Shown here piece by piece: positions 52,340-62,322 of a stretch of DNA of 64,000 nucleotides (its first letter is position 1; every line of letters starts with the position of its first letter). This DNA is from PALSA-129 sp050014595 (GTDB taxonomy: Bacteria; Acidobacteriota; Terriglobia; Bryobacterales; Bryobacteraceae), in NCBI GenBank assembly GCA_050014595.1, contig JBEKDA010000031.1:1-64000 (forward strand), read 5' to 3'. Position numbers and translations under genes: made by a program. The notes beneath the pieces were generated by a model, which saw only the letters and a program-made list of their open reading frames with translations, ran no database searches and was not told the DNA's origin.

Positions 52340-52377
52340 GGAGAGGTGGTTGGAAACCACGGTTTTTGGGGAGCCAG
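52340..52377 (+). repeat. Dispersed repeat, copy D
   Basis: GGAGAGGTGGTTGGAAACCA then CGGTTTTTGGGGAGCCAG: 35 of 38 bases equal copy C in the same orientation, 789 bases away. The palindromic right half of copy C is missing or diverged here. It lies in the 333-base gap 52259-52591, where I see no gene, and marks the upstream edge of the MazEF block. Confidence 0.72.
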
Positions 52378-52591
52378 TGCCTTCGTTGCCCCACACCGCA
52401 GGTGGGATCGTACCGCCAGATCACAGGCGCATCCGCCGCGGTCCGCCTGAACAGCCGCACGGAACTCGTGATTCGGAGTTACAATCACTGTGCAGGCATG
52501 CAACCATGCCTCGAAATCTCCGGCCGAAGGGCGGAATACCCACTCACGGAGAGCGCCCTCTCTCCAGCAACCTGGAACGTGAGGTAAGGAG

Positions 52592-52894
52592 ATGAGCGAG
52601 CAGAATGCACTGGAGCAGGTGTACGAGCAGTTCCATGTCGCGGTGCGATCCCTGACGATGGGGAACGAGCGGCTGGATGAGCGGCTTTCCCAGGCGTGGC
52701 TGTGCCGCCTGATGCACGTTCGGGAGAGCGAACTGGCCGATCGGAAGCTGGCCGGCCGCATCGCGGACATCAAGAGGAGCTTGCAGGCCCTCAGCGATCT
52801 TCACGAAGTCGAGCAAGCCGCTCTGGCAGCCGAGATCCTGTCCACATACACGGCAATCACGGAACAGCTAGCCCTAGTTTCATCTCCGCATTAA
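52592..52894 (+). CDS. Small helical protein, unknown
   Basis: The protein has 100 residues, mostly alpha-helical and charged (LEQVYEQFHVAVRSLTMGNE, DRKLAGRIADIKRSLQALSD, VEQAALAAEILSTYTAITEQ). AAGGAG directly abuts the ATG, closer than usual. It lies 27 bases before the HMG-CoA synthase gene and might share its transcript. Family not recognised. Confidence 0.5.
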   Translation: MSEQNALEQVYEQFHVAVRSLTMGNERLDERLSQAWLCRLMHVRESELADRKLAGRIADIKRSLQALSDLHEVEQAALAAEILSTYTAITEQLALVSSPH

Positions 52895-52921
52895 GGTATC
52901 GCCCAAGAAGGAGGTTCATCA

Positions 52922-53968
52922 ATGGCCGGTATCATCGGCTACGGAGCTTACATTCCGCGCAACCGCATTCGGGTCGAGGAGATCGCCAAGATCTGGGGCG
53001 CGGATGCGCCCAGCTACAAGCGCGGCCTGGGATTAGAAGAAAAGTCCGTTCCCAGCCCCGACCAGGACACGATTACGATGTCGGTGGAGGCCGCCAAGAA
53101 GGCCATCCGGCGGGCGGGGATCAACCCGCGCGAAATCGGGGCGGTGTACGTGGGCTCGGAGTCCCACCCGTACGCCGTGAAACCTTCCGGCACGGTGCTG
53201 GCGGAAGCCATCGGGGCCACGCCGGAATGCCATTCGGCGAGCTTCGAATTCGCGTGCAAGGCCGGCTCGGAGGCGATGTTCGTGTGCTTGTGCCAGGTGG
53301 AATCCGGACGAATCCGATACGGGCTGGCGGTGGGCGCGGACACTTCGCAAGGAGCGCCAGGAGACGCGCTCGAGTATTCGGCGGCGGCCGGCGCCGCGGC
53401 GTTCCTCTTCGGCAAGGAAAACGCGATTGCCGAAGTGGACGAGACTTACTCCTACATGACGGACACGCCCGATTTCTGGCGCCGCGAGTATCAACACTAT
53501 CCGCGGCACGCGGGCCGCTTCACCGGAGAGCCGGCTTACTTCAAACACGTCCTGGCAGCGGCGCGGGGCATCATGTCCAAAACCGGGATGGGCGCCAAGG
53601 ACTTCGCTTACGCGGTGTTCCACCAGCCAAACGGCAAGTTCCCCCTGAACGCCGCCAGGCAATTGGGATTCAGCAGAGAGCAGGTGGAGACCGGGCGGCT
53701 GGTCCCCAAGCTGGGAAACACGTACTCCGGGTCTTCGCCGCTGGGTCTCACGGCCATACTGGACGTGGCCAAGGCGGGGGACAGGATTCTGATGGTTTCT
53801 TACGGGTCGGGCGCCGGCAGCGACGCCTTCATTTACACCGTGACCGGACGCATCGAGGAAGCACGAGGGAAAGCAACCACGACCAGGGACATGCTCGACA
53901 ATAACAAGGTCTACCTGGACTATGGGACCTACTGCAAGTATCGAGGCAAGATTCTGAAAGCGGAGTGA
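52922..53968 (+). CDS. Archaeal-type hydroxymethylglutaryl-CoA synthase
   Basis: The protein has 348 residues, the length of archaeal HMG-CoA synthases (bacterial MvaS is near 390). Catalytic residues are in place: E80 (GSESHPYAVKPSG), nucleophile C112 (SFEFACKAGSEAM) and the His in VFHQPNGKFP. The LGNTYSGSSPLGLTAIL block is also typical. It condenses acetyl-CoA and acetoacetyl-CoA to HMG-CoA. A good AGGAGG site precedes ATG 52922. The two genes downstream encode the thiolase and DUF35 partners that form one complex with it in archaea. A related ketosynthase III role cannot be excluded. Confidence 0.87.
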   Translation: MAGIIGYGAYIPRNRIRVEEIAKIWGADAPSYKRGLGLEEKSVPSPDQDTITMSVEAAKKAIRRAGINPREIGAVYVGSESHPYAVKPSGTVLAEAIGATPECHSASFEFACKAGSEAMFVCLCQVESGRIRYGLAVGADTSQGAPGDALEYSAAAGAAAFLFGKENAIAEVDETYSYMTDTPDFWRREYQHYPRHAGRFTGEPAYFKHVLAAARGIMSKTGMGAKDFAYAVFHQPNGKFPLNAARQLGFSREQVETGRLVPKLGNTYSGSSPLGLTAILDVAKAGDRILMVSYGSGAGSDAFIYTVTGRIEEARGKATTTRDMLDNNKVYLDYGTYCKYRGKILKAE

Positions 53969-53979
53969 GGAGACCGGCG

Positions 53980-55140
53980 ATGAGAGACGTAGCGATTTTG
54001 GGCGTCGGCATGAACAAGAAGTGGGGCGAGCTCTGGGATATGTCCCTGCGGGACGTCTTTGTGGAAGCCGCGCTGAATGCCGTGGACGACGCCGGGGTGG
54101 ACCATCTGGATTCGATGTACGTGGGCTGCATGACCAGCGGACTGTTCGTGGGGCAGGAGCACGTGGGCTGCCTGATGGCCGACTACCTGAGCACAACTCC
54201 TATTCCGGCCACGCGGGTGGAATCGGCCTGCGCCTCGGGTGGCGCCGCGTTCCGGCAGGGGTTTATCGAGGTAGCTTCGGGAATCAGTGACTATGTGCTG
54301 GTGGGCGGAGTGGAGAAGATGACCGACGTCAGCGGGGACGAGGCGACGTCGGCTCTCTCCGCGGCCGCCGACATGGAGTACGAAGCGTACCACGGCATCA
54401 CGTTCCCCGGCCTGTACGCCCTCATGGCCAGAGTCCACATGGAGCGGTACGGAACCACCAGCCAGCAGTTGGCGCACGTGGCCGTCAAGAACCACAAGCA
54501 CGGGGCCATGAACCCGGAGGCGCAATATCCCTTTGAGGTCACGGTTGAGGATGTGCTGGGGTCGGTGATGGTGGCGGATCCGCTGCATATTCTGGATTGC
54601 TCCCCGATTACGGACGGAGCAGCGGCCGTGGTGCTTTGCCCCCTGGATACGGCCCGCAAGATATCGAAGAAGCCGGTGGTGCAGGTGCTGGCGTCGGCGC
54701 AAGCCTCCGGTACCATCGCGTTGCATTCGCGGAAAGACATGGCATGGATCAAATCCACGAACCAAGCTGCCAGCAAAGCCTACAAGATGGCGGGAAAGGG
54801 TCCGCAGGACATACAAGTGGCGGAAGTGCACGACTGCTTCACGATTGCGGAGATCATGGTGCTGGAGGCCCTGGCGCTGGTGGAACGGGGCAAAGGCGGC
54901 CAGGCCGCCGAAAGCGGGATGACCGCGCTCGGCGGCAAGATCCCGGTGAACACCAGTGGAGGACTCAAGGCGAAGGGCCACCCGGTGGGCGCTACCGGCG
55001 TGGCCCAGGTGATCGAGATCATCAGGCAACTTCGCGGCGAGGCCGGCCCGCGCCAAGTGAAAGGGGCGAGGATCGGCTTGACTCAAAACATGGGCGGCAC
55101 CGGCGGCAGCAGCGTGGTGCATATTTTCGGTGCGGTTTAG
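53980..55140 (+). CDS. Thiolase (acetyl-CoA C-acetyltransferase), archaeal SCP2-like type
   Basis: The protein has 386 residues from ATG 53980, with GAGGAGA upstream; an open GTG at 53965 overlaps the previous stop. The nucleophilic C84 lies in RVESACASGGAAFRQGF, the active-site His in KAKGHPVGATGVAQV, and the last motif is TQNMGGTGGSSVVHIF, as in the archaeal branch. It would supply acetoacetyl-CoA and, in the archaeal complex, pass it directly to the synthase. Gene order synthase-thiolase-DUF35 is the archaeal one. Confidence 0.9.
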   Translation: MRDVAILGVGMNKKWGELWDMSLRDVFVEAALNAVDDAGVDHLDSMYVGCMTSGLFVGQEHVGCLMADYLSTTPIPATRVESACASGGAAFRQGFIEVASGISDYVLVGGVEKMTDVSGDEATSALSAAADMEYEAYHGITFPGLYALMARVHMERYGTTSQQLAHVAVKNHKHGAMNPEAQYPFEVTVEDVLGSVMVADPLHILDCSPITDGAAAVVLCPLDTARKISKKPVVQVLASAQASGTIALHSRKDMAWIKSTNQAASKAYKMAGKGPQDIQVAEVHDCFTIAEIMVLEALALVERGKGGQAAESGMTALGGKIPVNTSGGLKAKGHPVGATGVAQVIEIIRQLRGEAGPRQVKGARIGLTQNMGGTGGSSVVHIFGAV

Positions 55141-55170
55141 AGTTTCCGGATATGGGGAGAATTCGAAATC

Positions 55171-55563
55171 ATGGCCAATCCCGCTAGATATTGGAGAGAG
55201 ATTCCGCAACGCTATCGCCTGGAAGCTGCCAGGTGTACGTCCTGCGGCGAGATCAGTTTTCCACCCCGGCTCATTTGCCCGCAATGCCGTTCGCGCAAGT
55301 TTGAAACGGTAACGCTGAAGGAAAATGGTAAGATCCTGACGTACACGGTGACGCGCGTGGGGCCTTCGCAGTTTGCCGACCAAACGCCCTACGCGGTGGG
55401 AGTCGTCGAGTTGGATGACGGCGTGCGGATCATGACCCAGATCGCCGACTGCGACTTCGACAAGCTGGCGGCGGGACAGCGCGTGCGCCTGGAGTTCCGC
55501 CGCATCCAAAAGCAGGGCGACGCGGGCCTCCTGTGGTACGGCTATAAGTGCGTGCCAGTTTGA
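55171..55563 (+). CDS. DUF35 zinc-ribbon/OB-fold protein (scaffold of thiolase-HMG-CoA synthase)
   Basis: The protein has 130 residues. An N-terminal helix (YWREIPQRYRLEAARC) leads to a rubredoxin-like zinc ribbon with C22, C25, C36 and C39. An OB fold follows (GKILTYTVTRVGPSQFADQT, YAVGVVELDDGVRIMTQI, LAAGQRVRLEFRRI). In methanogens the equivalent protein bridges thiolase and HMG-CoA synthase and covers a shared CoA site. It is the third gene of this set. Confidence 0.88.
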   Translation: MANPARYWREIPQRYRLEAARCTSCGEISFPPRLICPQCRSRKFETVTLKENGKILTYTVTRVGPSQFADQTPYAVGVVELDDGVRIMTQIADCDFDKLAAGQRVRLEFRRIQKQGDAGLLWYGYKCVPV

Positions 55564-55951
55564 GAACGCGCGGCTTGGTATGCCAGCCGGAGGGCAAAAC
55601 TGGTGTTCGTTGCGGCGGTCCCAGGACTCGTGCTGCCCGGCTTGAGGTTGACCATGCCTTGCTTCCTCCTGCTGGTCCCGTACGATGCTCCCAAACAGCC
55701 GCCGCGTGAGATGGCTCTCGGCCATCCTCGCGTTGCAGAGCCGTTGACTTTGCATCGCTCAACACCACCCGACGATGGAGGATCTGTTGTTCAGAACGCC
55801 GGGTTCGGGACACCGCCAGGACAGAGTCCGAGTCGGCGATCTGGAAACTATCGGTAAATCCCGCGGCGTCGGTGAGGAGTAATGCGATTTCTCGGCGGAC
55901 ACCTCGACCGCCGAGCCAACCACGAGTTCCCGCCGCCTTTTCAGGCGCACG
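55564..55951. other. 388-base gap without recognisable gene
   Basis: The stretch between the DUF35 gene and the end of the broken ADOP permease contains only short, overlapping open frames in several phases with no family signal. No clear promoter, terminator or repeat was seen. Confidence 0.5.
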
Positions 55952-58335
55952 CTACTCGGATCGAAACGCGATGGACGGGTCGATGCGCGCCGCATGCCGT
56001 GCGGGGATGAGGCACGCGAGCACCGATACGCCGCTCAGGACCATGAGTGCCACGCTGAGGGGCAACAGGGTCGACCCGCCCAACCCGTGGGATACGTTAC
56101 GCAGTACCCGTTCCGTGGCGATCGCGATCATTCCGCCCAGTCCGGATCCGATCAGGGTGACTATGAGCCCTTCGGTCAGAACCATGCGGACGGTCCCGCC
56201 GACGCTGGCGCCCAGTGCCATCCGGATTCCGATTTCGCGAGTCCGGCGCGTTACCGAATAGCTCCGGACCGCGTACAACCCCGTGGCAGCCAGCAGCAGG
56301 GCGATGGCACTCATGCCGGCGAACAGGCGGGCCCGGGCCCGTATCCCCCACATGCTCAGGCCACCGTCCATCTGGCTCCGCAGGGTCCGCAGCGAACGCA
56401 CGGCCAGCGAGGGATCGACCGCTCGAACCTGCTCCCGGATGCGATGTTGGCCCGGCACTTCAGACCGGACCCGCCGTCGCGCGCCGGGGCAGCGGTGAGC
56501 GGCCGCACGGAAACGGACGGCGCAGCCCCGCTGAACGGAAGAGTCGCCGAAATACCGGTCGAGACAACGCCGGGCAAATCGGCGAGACGGGCTTCGAGAT
56601 CCCGGTGAATCTGGAGCGCCCGCTTCCCGTCCAAACCGGGGGCGTTCGACTGGTCGACTTGAAGAACCATGACATTTTCGACTCGCATGCCGGTGTCCAC
56701 GCGGGCGGCCTGGAATGCAGTGCCGGCCTGACGAACCGCGACCGTCAGCAGGAGGGCCGCCATCGCGAGCTGTCCGATGACCAGCAGGTTCGGCGGCGAG
56801 AACAGGCGCCACGGCCTGCCCACACTCGTCTGTGCCCAGTTCTTCAACGTGGGCGCCAGATCCGGACTCGATAGCTGCCAGGCCGGGCCGAGTCCGAAAA
56901 CCATGGTTGTGGCGAAACAGAAGACCAGGGTGGCCATCAGGACGTTTGGGTCGAAAGTGGAGGAGAAGAGAAACTCCACCTCCACGGGCAGCACCCGGGC
57001 GAGCGACTGCTGGAGTACGGCCGTGACGGCGCCGGCCACCAGCAGGGCGCCGATGCCGCCCAGCAGGGACAGCACCAGGCTCTCGGTCATCAACTGGGCG
57101 ATCAACCGATCGCGCCCCGCGCCGATGGCCAGGCGGATCGCGATTTCCTTGCGCCGCTGGGTGGTGCGCGCCAGCATCATGGCCGCGACATTCAGGGCGG
57201 CAATCAGCAGCACCGTGCCGCTCAGGCAAAGAACGATCGCGGAGGAGGCCATCAGGGCGCCGTTGTCGCTCGGGTCGATCGAATCCCCAAGCCGCGTGAG
57301 CGGGCCCACGACATAGACATCCGAGGGAACTCCCCGGTCGAGCGGCCGGGAGTGTTCGGGATCCAGCGCGGCCATGCGGGCGGAGACCGCGGCCAGTCGC
57401 TGATCGGCGGCCTCTCTGGTCAGCCCCGGACGCAGGCGCCCCACCATGGCCAGCACGCGGGTGTCCCGCGCCTCCAGCCTGCGGCCTCCGCCGGAGTCGT
57501 CCACTGCTTCATACATTCCCAGCGGGAGGTAAACATCCGGGCTCAGAAGGCGCGTCGCCCCGGTGAAACCCGGTCTGGTAATTCCCACGATCGTGAAGAC
57601 GCGGCCGGCGATCCGCAGCGTACTCCCCACGATGCCGGTCCCGCCGCCGATCTTCCCGCGAAACGCATCGCTGACGATCGCCGAGGGCACCGCGCTGCCG
57701 GGCGTCTCTTCCCCGGCCGTGAACGCGCGGCCGCCGGCGAGCGGCACGCCGAGAGTATCGAAGTAATCCGACGAGACCAGGTCGGCCACGACATGGCGTG
57801 TTCTGCCTCCGGCATCGACACTAACCTCCACCAGGGTGTGCGCCGAAAGGTGGCTGAAGACATCGGACCGCGCCCGCAAGTCGGAATAGTTCGGGTAGGA
57901 GCACGCCCGGTAGGAATCGGGCTTCCGGGAATCGCGAACATAACAGCCGATGAGCGTGCCGGGATCGCGCACCGCGAGCGGCTTGAGCACGGTGGCATTC
58001 ACCAGGCTGAAAACCGCCGTGTTGGCGCCGATGCCCAGAACGAGCGTGGCGACGGCTGCCGCCGTGAACAGCGGCCTGCGCAGCAGCGTGCGCAGCGCGT
58101 AACGCGCATCGCGCGCCAGGGTCGCGATGCCGTGTCCGAGCCAGGTTTCGCGCACCTCCTCTTTGACCTGCTGCAGGCCTCCCAGTTCGATCAGCGCCTG
58201 GCGGCGCGCTTCCCCGGGAGCCATGCCGTCCCTCACCTTCCGCTCCGCCATTTCGTCAACGTAGGCGCGCAATTCCTCATCGAGCTGATTTTCCAGACGC
58301 TCGCGGCGAAGCAGATTACTGATGCGGCGTTTCAT
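55952..58335 (-). pseudogene. ADOP-family permease, broken by internal deletion and frameshift
   Basis: From ATG 58335 (MKRRISNLLRRERLENQLDE) one frame encodes the N-terminal regulatory helix, TM1 (AAVATLVLGIGANTAVFSL), the first periplasmic domain and the first FtsX triplet (ARTTQRRKEIAIRLAIGAGR). It continues to VSTGISATLPFSG. The expected second periplasmic domain is then missing, and the second FtsX triplet continues in another frame (RAVDPSLAVRSLRTLRSQ; SYSVTRRTREIGIRMALGAS; PARHAARIDPSIAFRSE). The join lies near 56,440-56,520. A PadR gene sits upstream. Confidence 0.85.
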
Positions 58336-58367
58336 TCTGGCGGCGAGTTGCACGGTTCCTCCTGTAC

Positions 58368-58700
58368 CTATGCGGATTCGAGGACGCAGTTCATGGCATG
58401 CACGATGCGCGTCCAAACGGCGTTCTCCGTCCCCAGTTGGCGGCGACCATCACGCGTGAGCGTATACGCCCGAACGCGCCGGCCTTCCGCGGATTCGGTC
58501 CACTCGCCCTGTATCCAGCCCTCCTGTTCCAGGCGATGCAGCGCCGGGAACAGGGAGCCCGCCTTGATCTGGAAAACCCCCTCCGTAAGATGGGTTACGC
58601 GGTCCGCGATGGCCGAGCCGTGCATTGCTCCGGCGGCCAGGGTGCGCAGGATCAGCAAGTCAAGCGTTCCCTTCAACAGTTCTGTCGATTGTTCCGGCAT
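58368..58700 (-). CDS. PadR-family transcription regulator
   Basis: The protein has 110 residues. It has the PadR winged HTH start LLKGTLDLLILRTLAAGAMH and GSAIADRVTHLTEGVFQIKA, then GSLFPALHRLEQEGWIQGEW and RVRAYTLTRDGRRQLG. PadR genes directly upstream of ADOP permeases are a recurring pair in Solibacter-like genomes, and the gene ends 32 bases before the permease start. It probably represses that operon. It seems intact although its target is broken. Confidence 0.9.
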   Translation of the reverse strand: MPEQSTELLKGTLDLLILRTLAAGAMHGSAIADRVTHLTEGVFQIKAGSLFPALHRLEQEGWIQGEWTESAEGRRVRAYTLTRDGRRQLGTENAVWTRIVHAMNCVLESA

Positions 58701-58973
58701 CGCTATAGATCTCCGATATAGATATTCTATAACAGCGGCCCGCGGTGAGGGCCGTAAAACACTACGGCGTCAGGGAGGATCTCCGCCGTGCCCAGCAAAT
58801 GTCAGCAATGGGCGTGATACGTCAACTGGGAGCCACAAGAAATCGACGTTTCAAATCCGTGCCTTACAGGCGACCCCAATTCAACACTCGAACTCGCCCG
58901 CATCGTCAGCAGTTTCGACAGCACGATTCCCGGACCGCATCAGGATCGGCGCTCGGCCCCCCCTGACGAGATG

Positions 58974-59750
58974 CTACGTTATGCACTTGTTCATGATGTT
59001 GCGGAAGCGGGTGCGGCTGATCTGGTGATCGGCCAGCAGCCGGCCATTGTAAATCAGGGCAAAAATCGCGTAGGGGGTTGGCGCATTCTGGGCATCGCTC
59101 CACGACTTGAGATCGATCACCGTCGGCCTGATATGGTACTCATTCTCCGCCGTCTCAGCGATGTCAGCCGCGAATTTCGCGATGTGCGGACACTGGCTTG
59201 AGCGGATGATCGTCAGGCCCCGGCTGTACTGCCCGAGTTTCCGATCCCAACCTTTCTTGAAGGCCGGGCTGACGGCACCACTATCGAACTTCCGAACAAG
59301 CAGTTGGTAATCCGGCGGCGCGGTATCGACGGGTTCGAAGCCGTTTGCCAGGAACAGGCGGCGGTCGGCCAGCCATGGACCGTCCCGGACCATCACGGCG
59401 GCGCCGCTCATGCCGGCCTTTCTCGCATCATCCAAGCAGGCTTCGACCATGACGCTCCCCCAGCCTTTTCGCTGATGCCGCCTGAAGAAAATCCAAACGC
59501 AGTGAATAAACATATAGCCGCTGGCTTCAACACCACGCCATGCGAACTCGCCCGGAAGGTATTCAATGTAGCCGCTCGGTTGTCCGTCCAGGGCAAGAAG
59601 CATCTTCGCCCGCAGGCCGAACTCGGCGTTCGCTTGCAGCCAGCAGTGCTTCTGCTGGCGGCCAGGATGAGTGGGGCTCTTGATCCCGCAGCAGGGCATT
59701 GTCTCGAAGCTCGCCGCATCGACGTCAATCAAGCGAGGCTTGCGTATCAC
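58974..59750 (-). CDS. GNAT acetyltransferase with YoaP-type C-terminal domain
   Basis: About 258 residues from GTG 59750 (before IRKPRLIDVDAASFETMPCC); the frame is open to 60059 but upstream codons belong to an antisense remnant. The GNAT core has RAKMLLALDGQPSGYIEYLP, GYMFIHCVWIFFRRHQRKGW, GSVMVEACLDDARKAGMSGA and LFLANGFEPVDTAPPDYQLL. The C-terminal YoaP-like part contains GLTIIRSSQCPHIAKFAADI and FALIYNGRLLADHQISRTRF. The substrate is unknown. No clear ribosome site was found, so the start is tentative. Confidence 0.83.
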   Translation of the reverse strand: MIRKPRLIDVDAASFETMPCCGIKSPTHPGRQQKHCWLQANAEFGLRAKMLLALDGQPSGYIEYLPGEFAWRGVEASGYMFIHCVWIFFRRHQRKGWGSVMVEACLDDARKAGMSGAAVMVRDGPWLADRRLFLANGFEPVDTAPPDYQLLVRKFDSGAVSPAFKKGWDRKLGQYSRGLTIIRSSQCPHIAKFAADIAETAENEYHIRPTVIDLKSWSDAQNAPTPYAIFALIYNGRLLADHQISRTRFRNIMNKCIT

Positions 59751-59807
59751 TGGAGGCCGACCTTTCGTGGTATCTGTCACCCCCGAGTGTACCCCTCTGC
59801 GCCGGAC

Positions 59808-59835
59808 TTCGAAACGTGTCCAAGGCGGGGGCCCA
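59808..59835 (+). repeat. Dispersed repeat, partial copy
   Basis: TTCGAAACGTGTCCAAGGCG then GGGGCCCAG resembles the start of copy B at 50643-50672. It lies just before the point where the ADOP 3' fragment begins, suggesting the repeat marks a break. Confidence 0.55.
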
Positions 59836-59883
59836 GAATGGACGTGCGCCAAGGTACCGACGAAGAGGGTCGCGCCCACCAGC

Positions 59884-60075
59884 ATGGTGGGATCGCTGGC
59901 AGGCGTAGCCGTGGCGCTCACCCTGACCGGCCTTGCCGGAAAGATGCTCTTCGGCATCACAGCGACCCAGCCCGCCGTGTTCGCATTGCCGGCAGCGGTG
60001 CTGGCGGTAGCCGCTCTCGCTGCAGGATGGTTGCCCACTCGGCCGAGGGTCAGCCGCACCTTTCGACGCCGCTAG
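59884..60075 (+). pseudogene. 3' fragment of an ADOP-family permease
   Basis: In one plus-strand frame the last transmembrane part of an ADOP permease is readable: LAGVAVALTLTGLAGKMLFG, ITATQPAVFALPAAVLAVAA, LAAGWLPTRPRVSRTFRRR. The end departs from the usual PARRATRVDPMVALR pattern, and nothing ADOP-like lies upstream of residue SMVGS. It is a remnant, antisense to the open frame of the GNAT gene. Confidence 0.7.
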
Positions 60076-60114
60076 CTCTCTAACCGTGAGACTCGGGTGT
60101 TCGCTACCGGCTTC

Positions 60115-62322
60115 TCAGAAAAAGAACTTCAGCGCCAACTGGATGATTCTCGGGTCGGCCGCTCCGTAAATGCCTCCAAAGTTCCCATCGTTTCTGGTTA
60201 CGTCGGGGTCGTTAAATTCCGAGTGGTTGAGGACGTTAAAGAACTCTCCGCGAAGCTGGAAGCGTATGTCTTCACGCGACCGGAACGGGTAGAAGTTCTT
60301 GATAAGCCCCGTATCCACGTTGAACCGGCCGGGCCCGCGGAAAGCGCCTTTGCCGACATTTCCGAAGCTCCCGGCCGGCGTCTGCGCAACCGGCAGGAAC
60401 AACGAAGTGTTAAGCCAGGGTACACAAGTGGCCGAACCGCATCCGGCGCGTAAACTCGGGGCCGCTGTCCCACCGTACTGACTCAAGCTCCCGATGAAGG
60501 TCGCGCGATCGCCATTCAAAGCCGTTAGGGACTTGTCTGTCCCGAGCAGAATGGTCATGGCGTCTCCGGTCATATACGTGAAAATGCCGGTCCATTGCCA
60601 GCCGCCAATGAGGGCGCGGATCGCATGGCTCGCTCCGGTCATCTTGGGAAGGTCCCAAACGTAGGAGGCCACGAAGCGGTGTGTGCGGTCCTGCCCAGGG
60701 GCCGGGCCAGTGTCGAAGTGGCCCTGGTTCGGATAGCCAAACGGCATCCCGGAACCGACGCTCGAGCCCACGTCGGTGATGCCGCCGCCGGATGCCAGCG
60801 CGATTTCCATTGCCTTGGAAAACGTGTAGTTGGCCAGCAATGTGAGGTTCTTTAGAAAGCCTCTGCCGCCTCCCGGGCGCTTCTGAATGTTCACTTGAAA
60901 GGCGTTATAGTCTGACATCCCGGTGTTGTGGTTTTCTAAAATGTCCGTAAACCCCTGATAGGGCCGGCTGGCGTCGGTTCCCACTCCGGCGGCCCTCGAG
61001 TTCAGGTCGATATCCTGACGGAGATGCACGCCGCGAAGTCCCACATAGGAGACGTTGACCAGGGTGTCCGGCAGTATCTGGCGCTCGATGGTCAGGTTCC
61101 AGTCGTAAGTGGTCGGCGTTACCCACTTCACGCCCGGCTCCAAACCATACACCTTGACGAGCCCCGTAAAAGGCACCCCGCCGGAGGGAAGAGTCTTGAG
61201 CGTGTAAAGCAGCGGCCACTGGGCCGCATACGACGGAACGCTCGCCAACGGGTTGCTGAAAGGGATCAGATTGTTGGGAGTATTCGGTTCGGTTATGCTG
61301 GTTTGCAGGCTGAACGGCTGGATGATGGACGCGTCATTCAGGAAGAGGCCGGGCATCCGCGAGGAATAGAAAATGCCTCCTCCGGACCGCACCACGGTCT
61401 TGCCGTTGCCAAAGACATCCCAGGCGATCCCTAGCCGGGGAGCGAGATTATTGATGTCCGGCCTGTCTCCCGTGGCGGGAAAGTTGAGGCCGTTATACGA
61501 GTCGCCGACAAACATCAACCCCGGCGGCGCGGTGGGGACGATTTTGGACCTTACGCCGGCAGCATAAGCGGACGGCCAGAACTGCTCGGTGCGCCCGAAG
61601 ATTTCCTTCATTACGAACTGCGGTTCCCAGCGAAGGCCCAAGGTGACCGAAAGATTGGGCCGGGCCTTCCACTTATCCTCCGCAAAAAATCCGATGACGT
61701 TCTGCCGCGAGTCCGAATAGTCTCCTGAAGACTGGTTGTAGTAATGCATATGACCCATCACGAAACTTGCCAGCCCCAGGTTTGTCAGGGTATCCGCGAA
61801 CTGCCAGTTGCCATCCTCAAAATCGGTATTGCGGATGTTGGACTGGTCGCGCTCGTAATTGCCCCCGAAGCCGAAGGTGTGCTGTCCATGGGTCCAGGTG
61901 ACCTGATCGCGGAGCTCGTAGGTGTTGCGGATGAACTTCCCATCCGTGAAGTTGCCCAGGCCGAAGTATCCGTTTGTGATGCTGAACGCGCGAATTCCAC
62001 CTTCAGACTTGGGCAGTTGCGGGGCGGTCGAGCCGAAGTCGTTAAACTGCGGCACGCTGCCGCCCTGGCCGCGGTCCGAGGCGGCGCGCACGAAGGTCGC
62101 CACAAAATTGTCGACGAAATTCGGCCCCTTAACCCAGGTGTACCCCGCGGCCCAGTTCTGGGTATGAACCGTGGCTCCCGTGGTGCCGGTCAGCAGGAGG
62201 TTCTTGCCGTCATAGCCGGGCGCAAGGTAAAAGCGGTCCATGTAAAACCTGGCATAGAACTCATTTTTGGCCCCTCCTTGCGCGATACCTTCTCCGGCGG
62301 TATTCTGCGCCGCAACAACAAC
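60115..62322 (-). pseudogene. 5'-truncated TonB-dependent receptor (Oar-like)
   Basis: The frame is open from a stop at 62323 down to 60115. It reads AAQNTAGEGIAQGGAKNEFY, ARFYMDRFYLAPGYDGKNLL, so it begins in the middle of a barrel protein. Barrel strands typical of acidobacterial Oar-like receptors follow (RDQVTWTHGQHTFGFGGNYE, IGFFAEDKWKARPNLSVTLG, LAPRLGIAWDVFGNGKTVV), with the C-terminal RLRGEFFNVLNHSEF-like block and a terminal Phe. Signal peptide, carboxypeptidase-like domain and plug are absent, so the gene lost its 5' part. An ATG at 62241 is only an internal Met. Confidence 0.83.

Noticed and set aside
52696..53904. Plus-strand ORF of 402 codons overlapping the HMG-CoA synthase gene
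   Set aside because: Out-of-frame shadow; the overlapping frame carries all catalytic residues.
57352..59028. Plus-strand ORF of 558 codons
   Set aside because: Shadow of the broken ADOP permease and PadR gene on the opposite strand.
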